This document shows positions 45,308-58,900 of a DNA stretch of 64,000 nt, piece after piece; positions within the stretch are counted from its first letter, which is position 1; each line of letters begins with the position of its first letter. This DNA is from Lunularia cruciata (lineage: Eukaryota; Streptophyta; Marchantiopsida; Lunulariales; Lunulariaceae). Made by a program: the position numbers and the translations under genes. Location: the NCBI GenBank assembly GCA_948567375.1, contig OX419757.1:72602001-72666000 (forward strand). Direction: 5' to 3'. The notes below the pieces were generated by a model. That model had not been told where the DNA came from. It saw only the letters and a list, made by a program, of their open reading frames with translations, and did not search any database.

Positions 45308-45732
45308 TGTAAAAGACCAAGATTGAGGAGAGAAATAGGAGAATGGAAGCTCACATTGGGACACTTGAATGAGGGAAACTCCAAATGCCTAGTATGAGCT
45401 TTGGCTCTCGTATTTATAAGGAGCATACAAGGCTCTTGAGAAGCTTCTCAAGAATTTTCCTTGAGCCGCTTTCTTAGAGTGCAAGCCAAGTTAACCAGGA
45501 AGCTTCTCAAGAAGCTTCTTTCTTGAAATCGTCTACTTGGGGTGCAAGTTAAGCTAGTTGAAAGCTTCTAAAAGTTTCCTTCTAGAAACTACTTACTTAG
45601 GATGCAAGCTAAGCTAGTGAGAAGCTTCTCAAGAAACTTCCTAGATACTTCTAAGATATTCTAGGCCAATTTGGCCTATTCACTCCTTTGTTAGCCTTGA
45701 CTAACTTTGTTGCTGATCTCTATATTGTTACA
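45308..45732 (-). repeat. D2 5' LTR, 425 bp
   Basis: TGTAAAAGACCAAGATTGAG to ATATTGTTACA. Same length as the D1 3' LTR and without the palindrome. PBS TTGGTATTAGAGC lies at 45295-45307. Heat-shock-like GAAGCTTC boxes remain at several places. Confidence 0.85.
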
Positions 45733-48700
45733 GGTAGAGTAATCATTAACTACCACAATGTACCTATTGTTCCTTGGGATTCTATAAAGAGGACCCACAA
45801 AGTCAATCCTACACTTCTCAAAGATCCTAGCGATGGAATTGATCTAGAAGGCGGAGTGGAAATAGATTTCCTAGCAAAAGCTTGACAAACATTACAAGTT
45901 TTGCAATAATCAAGACAATATTTGAAAATCCTCCTCCAATGCTAACTTGTATCTAAAATCTTGAAGAAGTCACCTTTCTTGCAAAGTGTCCCCTAGACAT
46001 TAAACCTTCATGAAATTCCTTTATGAGTAGAATAGACTCCTCCTTATCCATTGTTCTTTGAAGTAGACCATCTTATCTTTGGTCAAAAAGAATATCTTCC
46101 ACCATTGTGTAAGGTCTAGATCTTGTTGCAAGGGCCTTCCTCTCTCTAGCATGCATCCCTTTTGGATAGTTACCTCTTGTAACAAAGTCCACAATCTCAT
46201 TGTACTCTATTAGAATCTCTTAATTGATTGAGATTATCAAGGGCTCCTCATCCAAGAATGAATCATCAACTAGTTAAACTCAATCATGATTATACTCCTT
46301 AGATAACAACTCAGCATTTGCATATTTCTTCCATAGCCTATCCTCAATGGGATAGTCATACTCAGACAAGAGTATCATCCACCTTTCTAGCCTCTCTTTC
46401 ACATTAGGCTTGTTGAAGATGTACTTCAAACCCTTGTGATCCATGAAAATGTGGCTTTCCCTACAATCAAGTAGTGTTTAAACTTCTTGAGACCAAAGAT
46501 CACCACCAACGCTTCTCTCTTTGTGATTAAGTAGTTCTTTCCTATTGAAATCATTTGTCTTATAGCATAAGCTATTAGATGATCATACGCATCTTGGTCT
46601 AATTGACTAAGAGTGAATCATGTAGATTCATTGAAAGCATTAGTATAGAGGATAAAAAGCTTACTCCAATTAGGTGTAGTAAGAATTGGAGCCACAATAA
46701 GCTTAAGCTCCTCAAAAGCTTTGAGAGTCTCCTTCTCCTCCAAAATCGCCATGTATTCTACATCCTTCTTCATGTAGATGGTCAATGCATAAGCCTTGTT
46801 GGAAAATGAGAAGATAAACCTCCTATAGTACTCAACCATCCCCAAGAATTGGCATAACTTTGTCAAGCTTGAAGAGAATAGAAGGTTTGAGATTTTCCTC
46901 ACCTTCTCAAGATCAATTGCTATTCCATCCTTGGAAACAATGTGCCCCAAAGTTAAACCTTCTTCATAATAAAAAATGAACTTCTTTAGGTTGAATGATG
47001 CATTTGCTTCATCCAAGCATTCCAAGACCTTGATCAAGTACTCAAAGTACTCCTCCTTGCTCCCATAGACACAAAAGTCATCAATGAAGTCTCATAAATT
47101 TCCCAATGAAAGTTTCAAATGTTTTGTTCATTGAACTATTAGAATGTGGCTAGAGCATTACAAAGCCCAAAAGTCATGACATTAAAAGCATAAGTCCTCC
47201 AAGGTGTGGTGAATGTGGTGAGTTGTTGATGCTTTGGTGCAATCTTGATTTGGTTATATCCATTATAATCATATCCAAAATTGTACCTCTCATAACTTGC
47301 AACCTCCTCTGAGATCTCATCAATACATGGTAGAGGATAATATTCCTTCTTAGAAACAACGTTCTTAGCTTCTCTTCCTTGGTAATGTCTAGACCATACT
47401 TGAGGGTATATAACCTCCTCTCTATCTCCTCACATGTCAATGGTGATTTATTTGGGTTTCAAGTCCTCTGGCTTAGGTGCAAAATCCATAGCACACAAGG
47501 AATACACATCTAAATCAGATTCAGATTCATCCTCCTCCATAGAAGTCTCTTCCTCCTTGCTTGTGTCCACCAAAAAAAGCTCCTTCTTTTGAATCTGATT
47601 CCCAATAGTCAAAAGATGGTGTCTTTGAATGTGAAGTGTTGGTGGTATTAGTCACATGAACTATAATTCAATGATTTGATGGCCCAATTTTTAGGTATCC
47701 TTTGTGCCATTGATTAGTTGTGCGTGTTGCTCTCAACTATGGCTTCCCAAGAAGCAAATCATAGTTTGAATTCTTTAAAATTTGGAAAGTCATGAGATTT
47801 TTAACTCTTATAATTGAAACTACCACCTTATTCATCACCTCTATTAGTTGAACTTGTTATATGTTTGCCATGCTCACCACAAATTTTGAAAGTCTAGAGG
47901 TTATCATATCCAACTTCTTCATCAATCTCTTTGACATGGCATTCATAACAAATCCTCCATCAACAAGTGCATCCTTCATGTTGTGACCATTCACTCTCAT
48001 ATCAATCTTTGAAGTATATTCATAAGCTTCCCATGGTGTTGGTTTGGCATCCACCACCCACATTGATATTGGAGCTTTCTCTTTTGCTTTCTTCTCTCTC
48101 TTGTTCCTTGTAGAACTCAAACCACCTCTAAGCTCAATTCTCAAGGTAAGATTCAAAGCCATAGTTGGCCCACTTTGATGTTAGCCTTGTGACTACCAAA
48201 ATCTTCCAACACATTATATTTCTGTCTTTGTTTTAAGATCAAGAAGTCCTCCATCTCCAACTTCTTCCTTGGAATCTTTGTTGTTGATTATATTGAGATG
48301 CTAATGCAAGTTCTCCTAGTAGGCATAAGAGTATCCTTACTAGGAGTAAATCTTTGAAAAGATTGTAGATCCTCTACAAAACAAGCTCTTTTTGTCTCTT
48401 GTGCCAAAAGATCCAAATTAAGACCTTTGGAATTTGAGCACTCCCCCTTCTCATATTTACTCTCAATCACATTTATAAATGTTATCTCCTTACCTTTCTT
48501 GGATTAGGACCACTTGGGTTTCATTATCTCCCTCTTTCCCTCTATTGGCTCTTTCATAACTCCTTCCTCCATGGTAAATGTAATTTGGGCAATTCCTTTA
48601 GATGTGACCTCTTCCTCTACAACCAAAACATTTTTTATCATTAAAATTTTTTGTTGGTTGGCCTTCTTCATATGGATAGTTTCTATAATTCCTAGTCCCT

Positions 48701-49490
48701 CTCTCCACATTCTGATCCACCTCTCTCTTCTCCCATAGTTGCATTACATTGATCTTGAGATCAAGAAGTTGTTGTATGATGGTTTGAAGTGGATCTTTTG
48801 GTAGAGGTGCACAAATTGGGGAAACTACTATTTGTGGTAAAATCCTTGCCACCAAAGTATGAAAAGTACTACCATACTTGTAGCCTTGAGGAGGATGCAT
48901 AACCTCCTTCACCACCAACTCACTCTCATCTCCTTCCAAACTCTCCTCCATACATATTGTAATCTTGATAGCTTCAACCTTGGAAGAAGGTTTTTCATAT
49001 CTTACTTGCTTCATCTGTGGTCTCAACTCTTCCACAAATTCTTGGTAAGCATGGCTCCTATGGAAATCATAATAGTCTACACATCATTCCTCCTCTTCCT
49101 CAACATTATGAAACCTGGACTTTAACTTCTTCACTCTTTCTATAGAAACTCTCACTTTCTCTCCATCTCCTTGTTTGGGAAAGGTAACCTCACTCATCAA
49201 TCTCTCATAACTCTCATCTAGAAGAAAGTTCTCAGTGAATATTGAAGTCAAATTCTCCCAAGCCTCTTCTTGCACATTTCTCTTCTCTCTCTCTTTTGGT
49301 TTTCTGACTCATACCATGTAGGGGTTACATCCTCAAATAAATTTGGTAATGAGGTCCACTTATTGTTCCTCCTTTCATTATTTTCTATGCAAGCTCTCTT
49401 GAAGTCTCTCACAAAGGCTTCCACATCTTCTCAATTCTTGCCAAAGAAAATAGGAAATTTCCTCATCTCAGCCCCTCACTATCTTTCCTT

Positions 49491-49550
49491 TTCTCTCAAT
49501 CTTTTTTTCTTTTCTTTTCTCTCAATCTTTTTTTCTTTTCTTTTCTCTCA
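49491..49550. repeat. 28-bp tandem duplication in E2
   Basis: TCTCTCAATCTTTTTTTCTT followed by TTCTTT occurs twice in a row; E1 has a single related copy near 25912. A small pyrimidine-rich expansion just upstream of Gag. Confidence 0.7.
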
Positions 49551-51096
49551 CCCTATAATTAATAGAGTATAAACATGACTAATACCAATTGAGAGTAATG
49601 TATCTTAGGGAAAAAAAGGTTCAAGTTGCTCCAAGATTTCTATAGCAAGATCAAATCCCAGAGTATGCACTCTAGGATTTGATCTAACTCTCATGGAAAG
49701 TTTATCCATAAGTTAAAATATTATGTCCATCACTAATCTTGAGAACTAATTGATGAAGGTGGTAGTTTCTCTACAGTTGTACTAAGACTATCTATAAGAT
49801 CTTTCACTTAATTTTCCAAAAGTGATGTTACTCTACTACACTCATGTCTTTTTGGACATGAGTGTCCTTTTGGTAGTCCTTCCACTCCAAAAACCTCACA
49901 CAAATCCTTGGTCTTAGATCTCTTCTCTCCCAATCTTGGTGAAGAAGGTCCAATATGCAATCCTAAGTCAAGTAAACCTTTCCTTCATTCAATCTCTTTT
50001 TCTCAAAGGTCAATGGACATGAAGTTACCTTATGTTCTTTCTCTCCACATAAAAAGCACTTAGGATCACTCTTTCCTCCAAGTAGTGTATGTTTTTGGAT
50101 CCTCTCAACACTCTCTTTACATTCTATTTGTAACTCTCTTTTCCCCAAATCAACTCCTACAATCACCTCAAACCCATAAAGAATCTTGAATAGCCTTAGC
50201 TTCTACTCTTGGTGATCCTCTATGCTCCCAAGATGAGTCTAAACACTCAAATATGCTTTTGGTTGTTCTCATACTCCTCATGCATGAGATCTCAACTCTA
50301 TAGAATTGACTCCTCTTGATAATGTCACTAAATTCTCTCAATTAATATGGCATAGTCTTTTGAAATTTTTCACACTTGATTCAAAACCAAGGTATTCTTC
50401 CTTGCAAAATTTCAGATTTTTTCATTGAGCCATTTGGCCTAGGCAATTTTTTATTCATCACATATATTTTATATTTTAGATCTTTCAGATTTCATTGAAA
50501 ACCACTCCTTTCACTTTAAAAAACTCATAACTTCTTGCACAAGAATGATCTCTCTCTAATTCTTAAGCCAAATGCTAGGATACTAAATATTGAATTTTCT
50601 TGAAAAGTTTTGAAAAAAATCCAATGAAAAATTAAGAAATAGTAATTTTGTACAAAATTGTAGAGAGCATGCAGTTTGTGTGGACAATTTACCCTACCAC
50701 CTTTCAAAATTCTAGCTCAATGTGTGTAGCAGCCCTTGCAATAATTTCAGGTGTTTTACTTGGAAGATAATCCAAGATATTTATGAAAATTTTAAATCTA
50801 GATCTAAAACTTGAGTTTTTGCCTAAAATCACCATAATTCCTAAAATTTTCAATCCACCTCACACAATCTCTCCAAATCCGCTCATGTGTAAAAGATGTA
50901 CAATATCACCTCAAAGACAACATAATGAATTATAGTGTACGCAAATGGATTTTGGTTCTCTAGCATAAATTTTCAGCTCTCTCCTCCACTAATGTTCTCT
51001 TTAAGTTAGCTCTCATAGCCTAATTTTGTCTAATATAGAATTCTATACGTAATATTATCTTACCTTCTAGAGAGGTCCATGCAACAAAATCAAACA

Positions 51097-51789
51097 TGTG
51101 AGTTGGCTTGTCCTTCACTCAAGATGAACGTCCAATGACTATTATTGTAGTGCACCATGGACTAAGAAGGCAAGGAACCCCAACTCCATCATACTCATCC
51201 AAGGCTAACACTCCAAGATTGAAACCATTGCTCACTACAAAACTCAATGAGAGAGAGATAATTACAAATAAAAGGATAATGAGTACCTCCTCACCCTTAG
51301 TTTATATACTTGTGAAATAGTTATGCACCAAAGTTACTAACTACTAGAGTAACTCAAGTTACTACACTAAAAGTCAAATAAAGTCTAAAATCTAAAGAAA
51401 TATCCATAATCAGGAGAATATTCTCCTAAGCATGTGATCTTATCTTGACCCAAGCTATAAGTTAAGGATTCCTTCATGTGGACTATACTTGGACTATAGA
51501 AGAATCCAAAGGCAAAAGGTTTGTGGGTCCAAGAGTTTTCAACTCTTTCCTCAAAGCCAAACAGTTACGATTAATACTAAATCAATACATTAGAATCAAA
51601 AATAATGGTGCTTATCTTTTCTACTTTCTCTAAAGTAAGGTCCTCCCTATATTAGCTATGATTAATTTAAGCTAATCATGATTAATGTAGAACCATTCTT
51701 TATCTCTATATAAATAATATCTCTCTCAAGTACTTACAATACCAAACTAAATATCACAATAGCACCTACATGCACAAATGGGTGTTATA
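51097..51789 (-). repeat. E2 5' LTR, 693 bp
   Basis: TGTGAGTTGGCT to GGGTGTTATA, aligned end to end with the E1 LTRs but differing at well over 10% of sites by eye. The terminal CA has become TA. Confidence 0.85.
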
Positions 51790-52461
51790 GATCAGTCATC
51801 TCATGCAATTGTATGCCTTACATAAGCTCTTCCATCCTTCCATTGGAACTTCTACAAGCTCCTCAACTTGTCTCCGCACTCCTTGGTAGTTTTGCCTCAA
51901 GCACTAGAAGAATTTCACCATGGGGTTTCACCAATATTGCACCACCTCTTGTAACGGTACCCCCAATCATAATAGCACCATCTCCAACTAGTGCACCTCC
52001 ACTAGATCCACCAATGCTACTAGAGCTGGAACTCATGGGTATTGTTGATCTACCCTAGCAAACAAGCTTGAAGTGATGGAGATGTAGGTTGGAGACCAAT
52101 ATTGTCTCCATAGATTGATCTCCTCCAAGTGAGCTTCCTTGAACTCATGATAGTCATCCATTGGTAGACCATCCAAGCATTGAAACAACCCCTTCCATGC
52201 CATGAAGGGTGTGAACAAAGTCAAGTACCATATTTGCTAAAAATCACACCAACTATCAAACTCCCATATGAAATTATCCAACTCAATGATACCCACTATA
52301 CTAGAGTAGCACTTGAGGACTTTAGAGGCCCCATAAATCTTGTACATGTCCCATAACAACAATGAAGACACACCAAGTGCACTCTCAAACTCTTGTATCA
52401 AACTCCAACTAAGAGTCAATTTCCTCCCTCACTAGGACTTGAGATACATGTTGATACCAAA
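51790..52461 (-). pseudogene. B2 Gag, N-terminal part, and PBS
   Basis: Reads LFTPFMAWKGLFQCLDGLPM and FKEAHLEEINLWRQYW (52033-52224), and LLWDMYKIYGASKV further upstream, matching B1 Gag. The PBS TGGTATCAACATG on the minus strand is at 52447-52459, related to the initiator tRNA-Met type. Confidence 0.65.
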
Positions 52462-54327
52462 TGCCACTCCGGGTAAACCCACTACATGTTGCAATGCTAT
52501 CTCCTGTGGGATCCCCAAAGAAATTTTTCATGACAATGTAACTCAATCCACAACCGTAACCACCACAAGTACCTCACCAAGGATCACCACCAAGTGGCAA
52601 CACTAATTGAACACCACCCACTAACATAGCTCTAATTGCGATAATTACATTAAGGGAAAGAGCAACCTGCAACTTGCCATCATAACATGCACTCTTATGG
52701 TGCACATATCATCACTTCTTACCTCATTAGAGAGAAACACATGTAGTCTAATTGGTCATCACTCCAACCTCACTATCAAGAGCATATTAGAGCACCAATG
52801 CTCTAAAGTCAAAGCACCTCACACAAACATGGTGCACAAATAGGAAGCAAAGAATGGAGGGAGTCCAATCACAAGAAGTCTAAATAAAACCATCCATCTC
52901 ATAAATCAACATCGGATGACTCTACCATCATTTGGCATTTGACATAATAGGAGTGTCTACCTAACTTCTTAAGCTACCAAGATCACCAAGAATGGGATCA
53001 AGTTGGCTCTCCTAACCAAAGCTACATGTATATATGTATCATTGGAATAGTCACTAGGACAACAAGTGAAGGTGAACAAGTTGGCTAGGGCACTAATTAA
53101 GGAAACATAGATTTGAGGTTCAAACCTTGTTGTGCACAATCTAGAAGGGTGGGCAAATTTTGCCTAACAATGACTAAAAAAATTCATCTAAACTAGCTAG
53201 CCTTACAGAAACAAGTTGGCTTATTAGCCCTTTTAGGCCTTTGTAGTTTCTCATAGCCCTATCCCTCAAAGCCTCTAAACGCCCAAATGAAGCTTTTCTT
53301 CTTGCCAATTTAAACCCTCTCCAAATCTGCCAAAATTCAACCAAATGAGGCTTTTCTCCTTACCAATTCAAACCCTCTCCAAATCTAGCCAAGATTCACC
53401 CTACTTAGGCCAACTTGAGCACTAGCAAAGGGTAATTTGGCAATCTCCAATTTTGGGCAACTCTCACCAATCTGACACAGCTTTTTTATAGTTGGTTAAC
53501 TTCCAAATCCTTTGCTAAATCTCAGCTGAGCCAAATCAAGATGATAAGGATCTCCAAATCCCTAATTTGCAAGGATGGATTCTCAATCCCACCTTTGATT
53601 TTGCACTTCAAGCTCAATTTGCACCAATTGACCTTGATTTCACCTCTTGGGAGCAAATTGAACACCCATTGTCTCAAATTTACTGTGTTCTTAGAAATTT
53701 GGCTAGTGCGTCTACACATTGTATGCCTCAATTACCAAATTTGCATCAAATTTCCTAGAGCTTCTTCACATGATCACCCTTAGTGAAATATGAACCATGA
53801 TCAAAGTACCAACAATCAGCCAAGCTTGGAGATGCCACCAACACCCTTAATTCATACATCCAATTTCCCCTTGACTCTCACTTTTATGATGTAATCAGTT
53901 TTTATTCCATTCAAATCACACTCAAATCAAGTATGTACTCGAACCTTCACTCAACAATCTACCAATAATTGAGCATTGATTATAGTCAAGCCACACCCAC
54001 TCTAGCTAAGAGACTCCAAGTGACGCCAACCGGTCTCTGTCCACCATAGCCAAGAACTCAAAAGCTCAACATCAAAGAAGTGAGCTCTCTAGAGTTGCAC
54101 CATGAAGGTATACACCTCTGCTCAACCTATATCTTTAGCCCTAACAGTGCCACTAATGGCACATCTGACGGATCACATGGTGGGTCACACCATGTGATTA
54201 ATAGCCCTAACCTAAAATCAGACCAACAACAAGTTGTCCATAAGTAACTACCAAAATACCTATGACTATCAACATTACCACTCCAACGTCCGAGCAACCT
54301 AGCTTTGGCGCTATATATGTCATGACA
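52462..54327 (-). repeat. B2 5' LTR, about 1.87 kb
   Basis: Begins TGCCACTCCGGG and ends CATGACA. It aligns with the shared LTR at 32487-34422 across its length but has only one copy of the U3 duplication. Outside it (54328 onward) the sequence is unrelated to B. Confidence 0.8.
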
Positions 54328-54394
54328 CAAGAGTTAAATGCTAAATTGCTCCTAGCACTAAGATGATCCTAGTTGACATCAAATTATAAACACA

Positions 54395-55985
54395 ACGTAT
54401 GAGCAAAGAAGGAGAGCACAAAGCAAGAAAGTAGAATGATACCAAAAGATAGAAAAGGTGTACGCATACACAAAGGATGAGAAGACTCCATCAAGTTGTA
54501 CAAGGGAGAGACAAAAGAGGTAAAATGAGGCTAGGCTCCAATAGTATTGATATGAGAAATCTGCCCTATAAAACCTAAGATATCCAAGCTATGCAAGTCA
54601 TAGAATCTATAAATGATTAGAGCATCCAAAGAAGCATCACCTAGTATGATTGCTCTCCTATGGATTGCACCAACAAATGCTCTTTGTTGAGCAATGGACA
54701 CACATCGTCTAAAGTATGCTACAAAGTATGTGTGAGAGAGAGTGGTACACTTGAAGTCTAATATGATAAGCTCTCATGCATTCCTTGACAAATGTGTTGA
54801 ATGTCTTGTCCATCGCTCCATACAACTCTAAGGCTAGAGAAAAAAAGAGGTGATCTTGTTGCATACCCTTATACTTGGAGATCTTACGTCTTGTTGCTTC
54901 ACTCGCCTCCCATCCAAGGGAATGAGTAATCATTCCCTTCAAAACTGCATCATGTGTAGGGTCTATAACCACAACATCTGCAATTGTATCTTGATCATCA
55001 CGTACCAAGTATAAATTTACTTTGACACATGTCAAAGTAAATTACACTTGTATGCAAAGCATACAAGTGCTCCCTACAATCAAGCTCTCCACTCTCTCGT
55101 ACCATAGCAAACATTATATCCCTAATGGCATCATGGGTATTTATCCTCTGTCCTCCATAAGGACACCATGTCATATGGACTGTTGATGCATCTAATGTAG
55201 AACCACACTCACAAGTGAGCAATGAAGATGCAGACATGTGGACCAAACATAGGCAAAAACTCATCGCTGTAGAGAAAGTAGCAGGTGCGAGTTGGAATGC
55301 CCTAATGCATGATCTAGTTAGGATCCAAGAGCCTACACCCTTGCCGAAGCAAGAGCAAAGACATGCTCTAGTGGCTCGAGGAATGGACGGATCAACTAAG
55401 AAAGAATATATTGTATGCTAACATTGTCACTCCATCAAGGAAAATTGCAAACTTCTGGTCCAATCTGACAATAGTGAAGCAAAGTATGGAAGGTCCTCTT
55501 GTGCCTATGGGGATAGACCATCTCGCATATGTCACAATAACATCAAGAGAGATAAAGATCACTCCTCCACCTTGGTCACATGTCTCCAAAACTTACCTAT
55601 CAACAACCACAAAATGGAAGGAAAGTAAAGGTGTTGAGAGAACACAACTAACCAAAAATACTATGTGTAATCTCCTCCATAGATAATAGGTCTACCCTTC
55701 AGCACGAGGTCGATAGAAATGTATATCTATATGCCAAGTCCACTCTCACACATTAGAATATCCTTGGTTTGATAATATCACAAAAGATTACCATAATCCT
55801 TTTATCAAAAACTGTAAGATGGGATAATAAAGTCAAGTAAAAAAAAATTGTGCAAAAAAGGTAAGTTAATCCATGGGCAATGTGGATCGCGTAGTAGAAG
55901 AAAATCATACACATGGAGAATATACGCAAGGGGAGTTTAATAAGTGTGTGAAAATGACATTTTCACCCTTCCGGGTCAAAATGAA
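54395..55985 (-). mobile_element. F2: 5'-truncated non-LTR element, same family as F1
   Basis: Minus-strand copy. The 3' tail is at about 54395-54560; the endonuclease core is at 54709-55035 (LYLVRDDQDTIADVVVIDPT); the CCHC part is at 54998-55264 (CECGSTLDASTVHMTWCPYG, giving C-x-C-x9-H-x3-C, then GGQRINTHDAIRDIM). Further right, similarity to F1 continues through an antisense-open stretch (55215-55421) and on to about 55985, equal to F1 from about 6020 on; RT motifs A-C are absent. 5' truncation is typical of target-primed insertion. Confidence 0.75.
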
Positions 55986-58900
55986 TGCTCGAGAGCGTAG
56001 TTGACGTTTTCCCGATTGAACGTTTAGGCCTTGGGTTCTAAATCCCAGATGGTGTCAAGATGAATCGAACCGGTCGCGATTCTGTCATATATAAGTGTTT
56101 GGGCATATATATATATATAATATATAATATGCACCAATCTATCTGTTGTTGACGGCCCATGGAGTTCACGCGGCTACTGGCAGATAATAGAGTTAGGTAC
56201 CTACTAACTGAATCATAACCTACGGGGAACTTCCCACACCAATACTCTCGAGGCCTGTTGCCAGAGCTGGATGGTTCGACATGCGATCGTGGTACAGAGT
56301 CCATGAATTGCATGTGGAGTAGGTGACATCAATATCAAATGAGTTCCTCTTTGAGTCGAAGCGAGAAAGTATTCCTTGTGGTAGGTTGGGTAGATAGATT
56401 TCAAGTAAGTTTAATCTACAAATGATCCTACAAATGATCCAACTTCTAGACAGTGGTTAAGTAAGTTTCACACTCAAATTGTTCCTAGGTGAGGTGTTTC
56501 TCATGACGTACAGTAAGAGCGCCTTCATGTCTGAATGCCAAGTTTGACATTCACCGGGTTTTAATCCCTTTCTGTATTGAAGGTCCTGTTACGCTGTATA
56601 GATGTTTAGGGGAAATGCATCTTCCGATTAATCTGCTATTGAGTTATACCACTCTGTACTAAGTATAGTTCTGTTTGCATGAACCACAAATGAGTTTCTT
56701 GTGCGTGCTAGAACTCCTGTACACAGATACTTCAGGTTCAATCCGAGGGCTAATTTGGCTAATCTCTCTCCGAATGGCCTCGGCATTTCAGACTTCGAGG
56801 AAGTGTGCTCGGCCTTAAGTAGGATCCAACTTCCTATATTTTCAAGTTCCAAGCAGGGACTTCTTCTCTCGCTTTACTCGTAGACAGTTCCTAGCTACAC
56901 TTGCATTATCCAACTAGACAAGGTACTGGGTTAAATCCATGAAAGAGAGCAACACGAGAATCCGAGAGTGCATCGATCCATTGTGTAAAAACCAAACTTA
57001 TAGTCCAGATGGTCTCCGCTTTTGTCCACTTCCTTAAAACGGCTTAGAAGTCATGCCCACATGCCTTAGTACCAGTAGGTAATGGCCTTTACATACATGT
57101 GTATCAATAATTATTTGTTCTGTATGCAACAATTCCTGTCGGAAGAATGTACGCAGAACTGTGGGCTTTTCCACGACAAAGCCTCAGCCAAATATATCGT
57201 GCTAATGAAATATATGATAGTCCGATGATGAACCCAAACCTAAGGTGTGAATATGCAAGGAGTGGCACGTTTATTTCCGGTGAGAACTTGGGCCTCCTCA
57301 ACAACACTGAAAGCCGGTGCCTTTCTGACGTGCTAGTGGCAGTGAGCGATTGAACTCCAGTATCTTAAGGCCTGTTGGCAAGTCACTTCACCGGCGGGGT
57401 GAAGAAGCTCCAATTCTTTCAACTCTACGGATCTAATATTGAAAATGTATGTTTTCTCATGGTAAAGCTCCTGTAAACGCAGCTGTAACAGGATCCTGAA
57501 ATTCTTCGGTTGCAACTAACTATTAACACTACGAAATCAGCCAAGGTTCTGAGCAACTACAAGCGCATGGGAGCGATAAGGTACAAAAAACTGTGAGCTT
57601 CATTTGCAAGGTGCTTTTCCACCAGGGTCCTGTATGACCATTTCCATCGAGACGGTGACGGCTTCATTGCAAGTCAACTAGTACCCGAGGCCGGAACCTG
57701 TAGCGAGAGATTGATCACTGCTCATCAAAGATTTCCTGTGTTGATTTCTTTTCTCCTCAAGCTCCTAGATTTCAGAGTCAAGCTCTTAGACCTGCACCAT
57801 ACTTTTACAAGGAAAGCACTTGTTGAGCCTACAGAGAACCCCGGAAGACCTTGAACTAACGATGCTACACCGAGGGACAGTTGCGAATTGAACTTGGGAG
57901 ATGCTCTGCCTGGCTTCTTCGCGGCGGGGACCAACAGTTTCCACTTCGGCGTCCACGCTTTGATCACCCGGAGGAAGAAACTTATCAGTTGTGCAACCTG
58001 CAAATTAAGACGATAAGATCGTCTACGCTTGGCATGGGCATTCTTTTTCCCAGGCGTCAGATATCGACCAAATCTTCCAGACAGGCGGTGCGGAGCGACA
58101 ATCAACATCGTCGCTTGTAGACTTCTGCTGCTGAGGCAAACTTTGACAGCTGCTAAGACTGCAGTTCTTTAAAAAAATTCAAAATAGAAGTCCGCCTCCT
58201 GAGCGCCTTCGAAGTGTAACCTGCTCAAACGGCTCGACTCCAACGAGCCCCGAAGGATGGAGAAGTCTCTATAGCATGAAACACCAAGACAGTAGCACCG
58301 CAGCTAGAGAGCACAATCGCAAAGCAGACAGCAGCCGCAAGCTCGAGCAAGTAACACTCGCCAAGCAAAAATTGCAACTTTGATGAAAAAACCTGTGTGA
58401 GAAATTCATCGCTTGGAAAGTGCAGCTTACCTACACATTAGCCAAGTGCAGATTGATCTCCGCAAGGCTGTACACCAGAAGCTTACTCCGCTGTGTCTGT
58501 CAACGAGCTGAGAATAGGACTGCCTCGGAGGAGCCACTACATCCAGGACAATAAAATTGAGGACTTCGTGGAAAAGGATTCAACACCGATTACAATGATT
58601 CATTCCTCCACTACGATCAGAAAGTGTAAGGAGGTTGGAATCCAAGAAAACTGAGAAGCAGCTTATTAAATGACATGCACTGTGCAGGGAGCAGACTTGA
58701 GTGCGCGTATCTTCCTAGAGGTGTCACGAGAAGTCGCAGCTTTCTATCGACCTGGAAAATTCGTACTCAGGGACGAGAAGCTGCTTCCAGCAGTGGAGGA
58801 AAATTTAGGACCAACGCAAAATCCGTTGAACTATTCGGACATTGAAGACGAAGTGGATATTAGAACCGACTCTGAATTTTGCACTCTGCAAAGTCAGGTC

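Larger units (their letters stand above)
40637..45732 (-). mobile_element. D2: 3'-truncated gypsy element of the D family, nested in E2
   Basis: Matches D1 from about 13280 to 18189. The 3' LTR and the end of integrase are missing. The 5' LTR (45308-45732) is followed directly by E-family integrase sequence (equal to E1 from about 21850), so D2 had inserted in E2. Integrase (40650-41800), RNase H and RT (42050-43350), 60-bp repeats, protease and Gag follow in D1 order. RT catalytic FLDD is readable in VVFLDDTLIHNK (42691-42882). Confidence 0.85.
45733..51789 (-). mobile_element. E2: 3'-truncated gypsy element of the E family
   Basis: Matches E1 from about 21850 to 27930. Integrase remnant, RNase H and RT (46080-47440; open stretch 46618-47037 with YYRRFIFSFSNKAYALTIYM), protease (47857-48162, ALVDGGFVMNAMSKRLMKKL), knuckle (CFGCRGRGHI, about 48620) and Gag (48600-49470) in E1 order, all more broken than in E1. 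The leader ORF knuckle is at about 50010-50055. The outer right LTR abuts B2 gag. Confidence 0.85.
34423..52461 (-). mobile_element. B2: second B-family gypsy copy, with insertions and a large internal deletion
   Basis: A minus-strand copy of the same family. Remaining B sequence: 3' internal region and integrase (34423-35804), continuing after insertion C at 39628-40636 (RNase H and part of RT), then nothing until gag at 51790-52461. The PBS TGGTATCAACATG is at 52447-52459, two bases from the LTR at 52462. All of the N-terminal RT, methyltransferase, protease and C-terminal gag sequence is missing. The gap is occupied by D2 (40637-45732) nested in E2 (45733-51789). Confidence 0.75.

Noticed and set aside
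7955-54327. Segmental duplication of the whole nest (B with D and E already inside)
   Set aside because: D and E sit at different places in B1 and B2 (D2 is inside E2, E2 is in gag), and the two E1 LTRs are far more alike than E1 is to E2, so the insertions were independent.
55215-55421. Plus-strand frame in F2 as a separate gene
   Set aside because: It is the complement of F-family coding sequence; the equivalent antisense frame is also open in F1 at 6443-6649.
57725-58108. 127-codon minus-strand frame as a host gene
   Set aside because: Basic composition without domain, no start context, and an overlapping plus frame of similar length; not enough to call.
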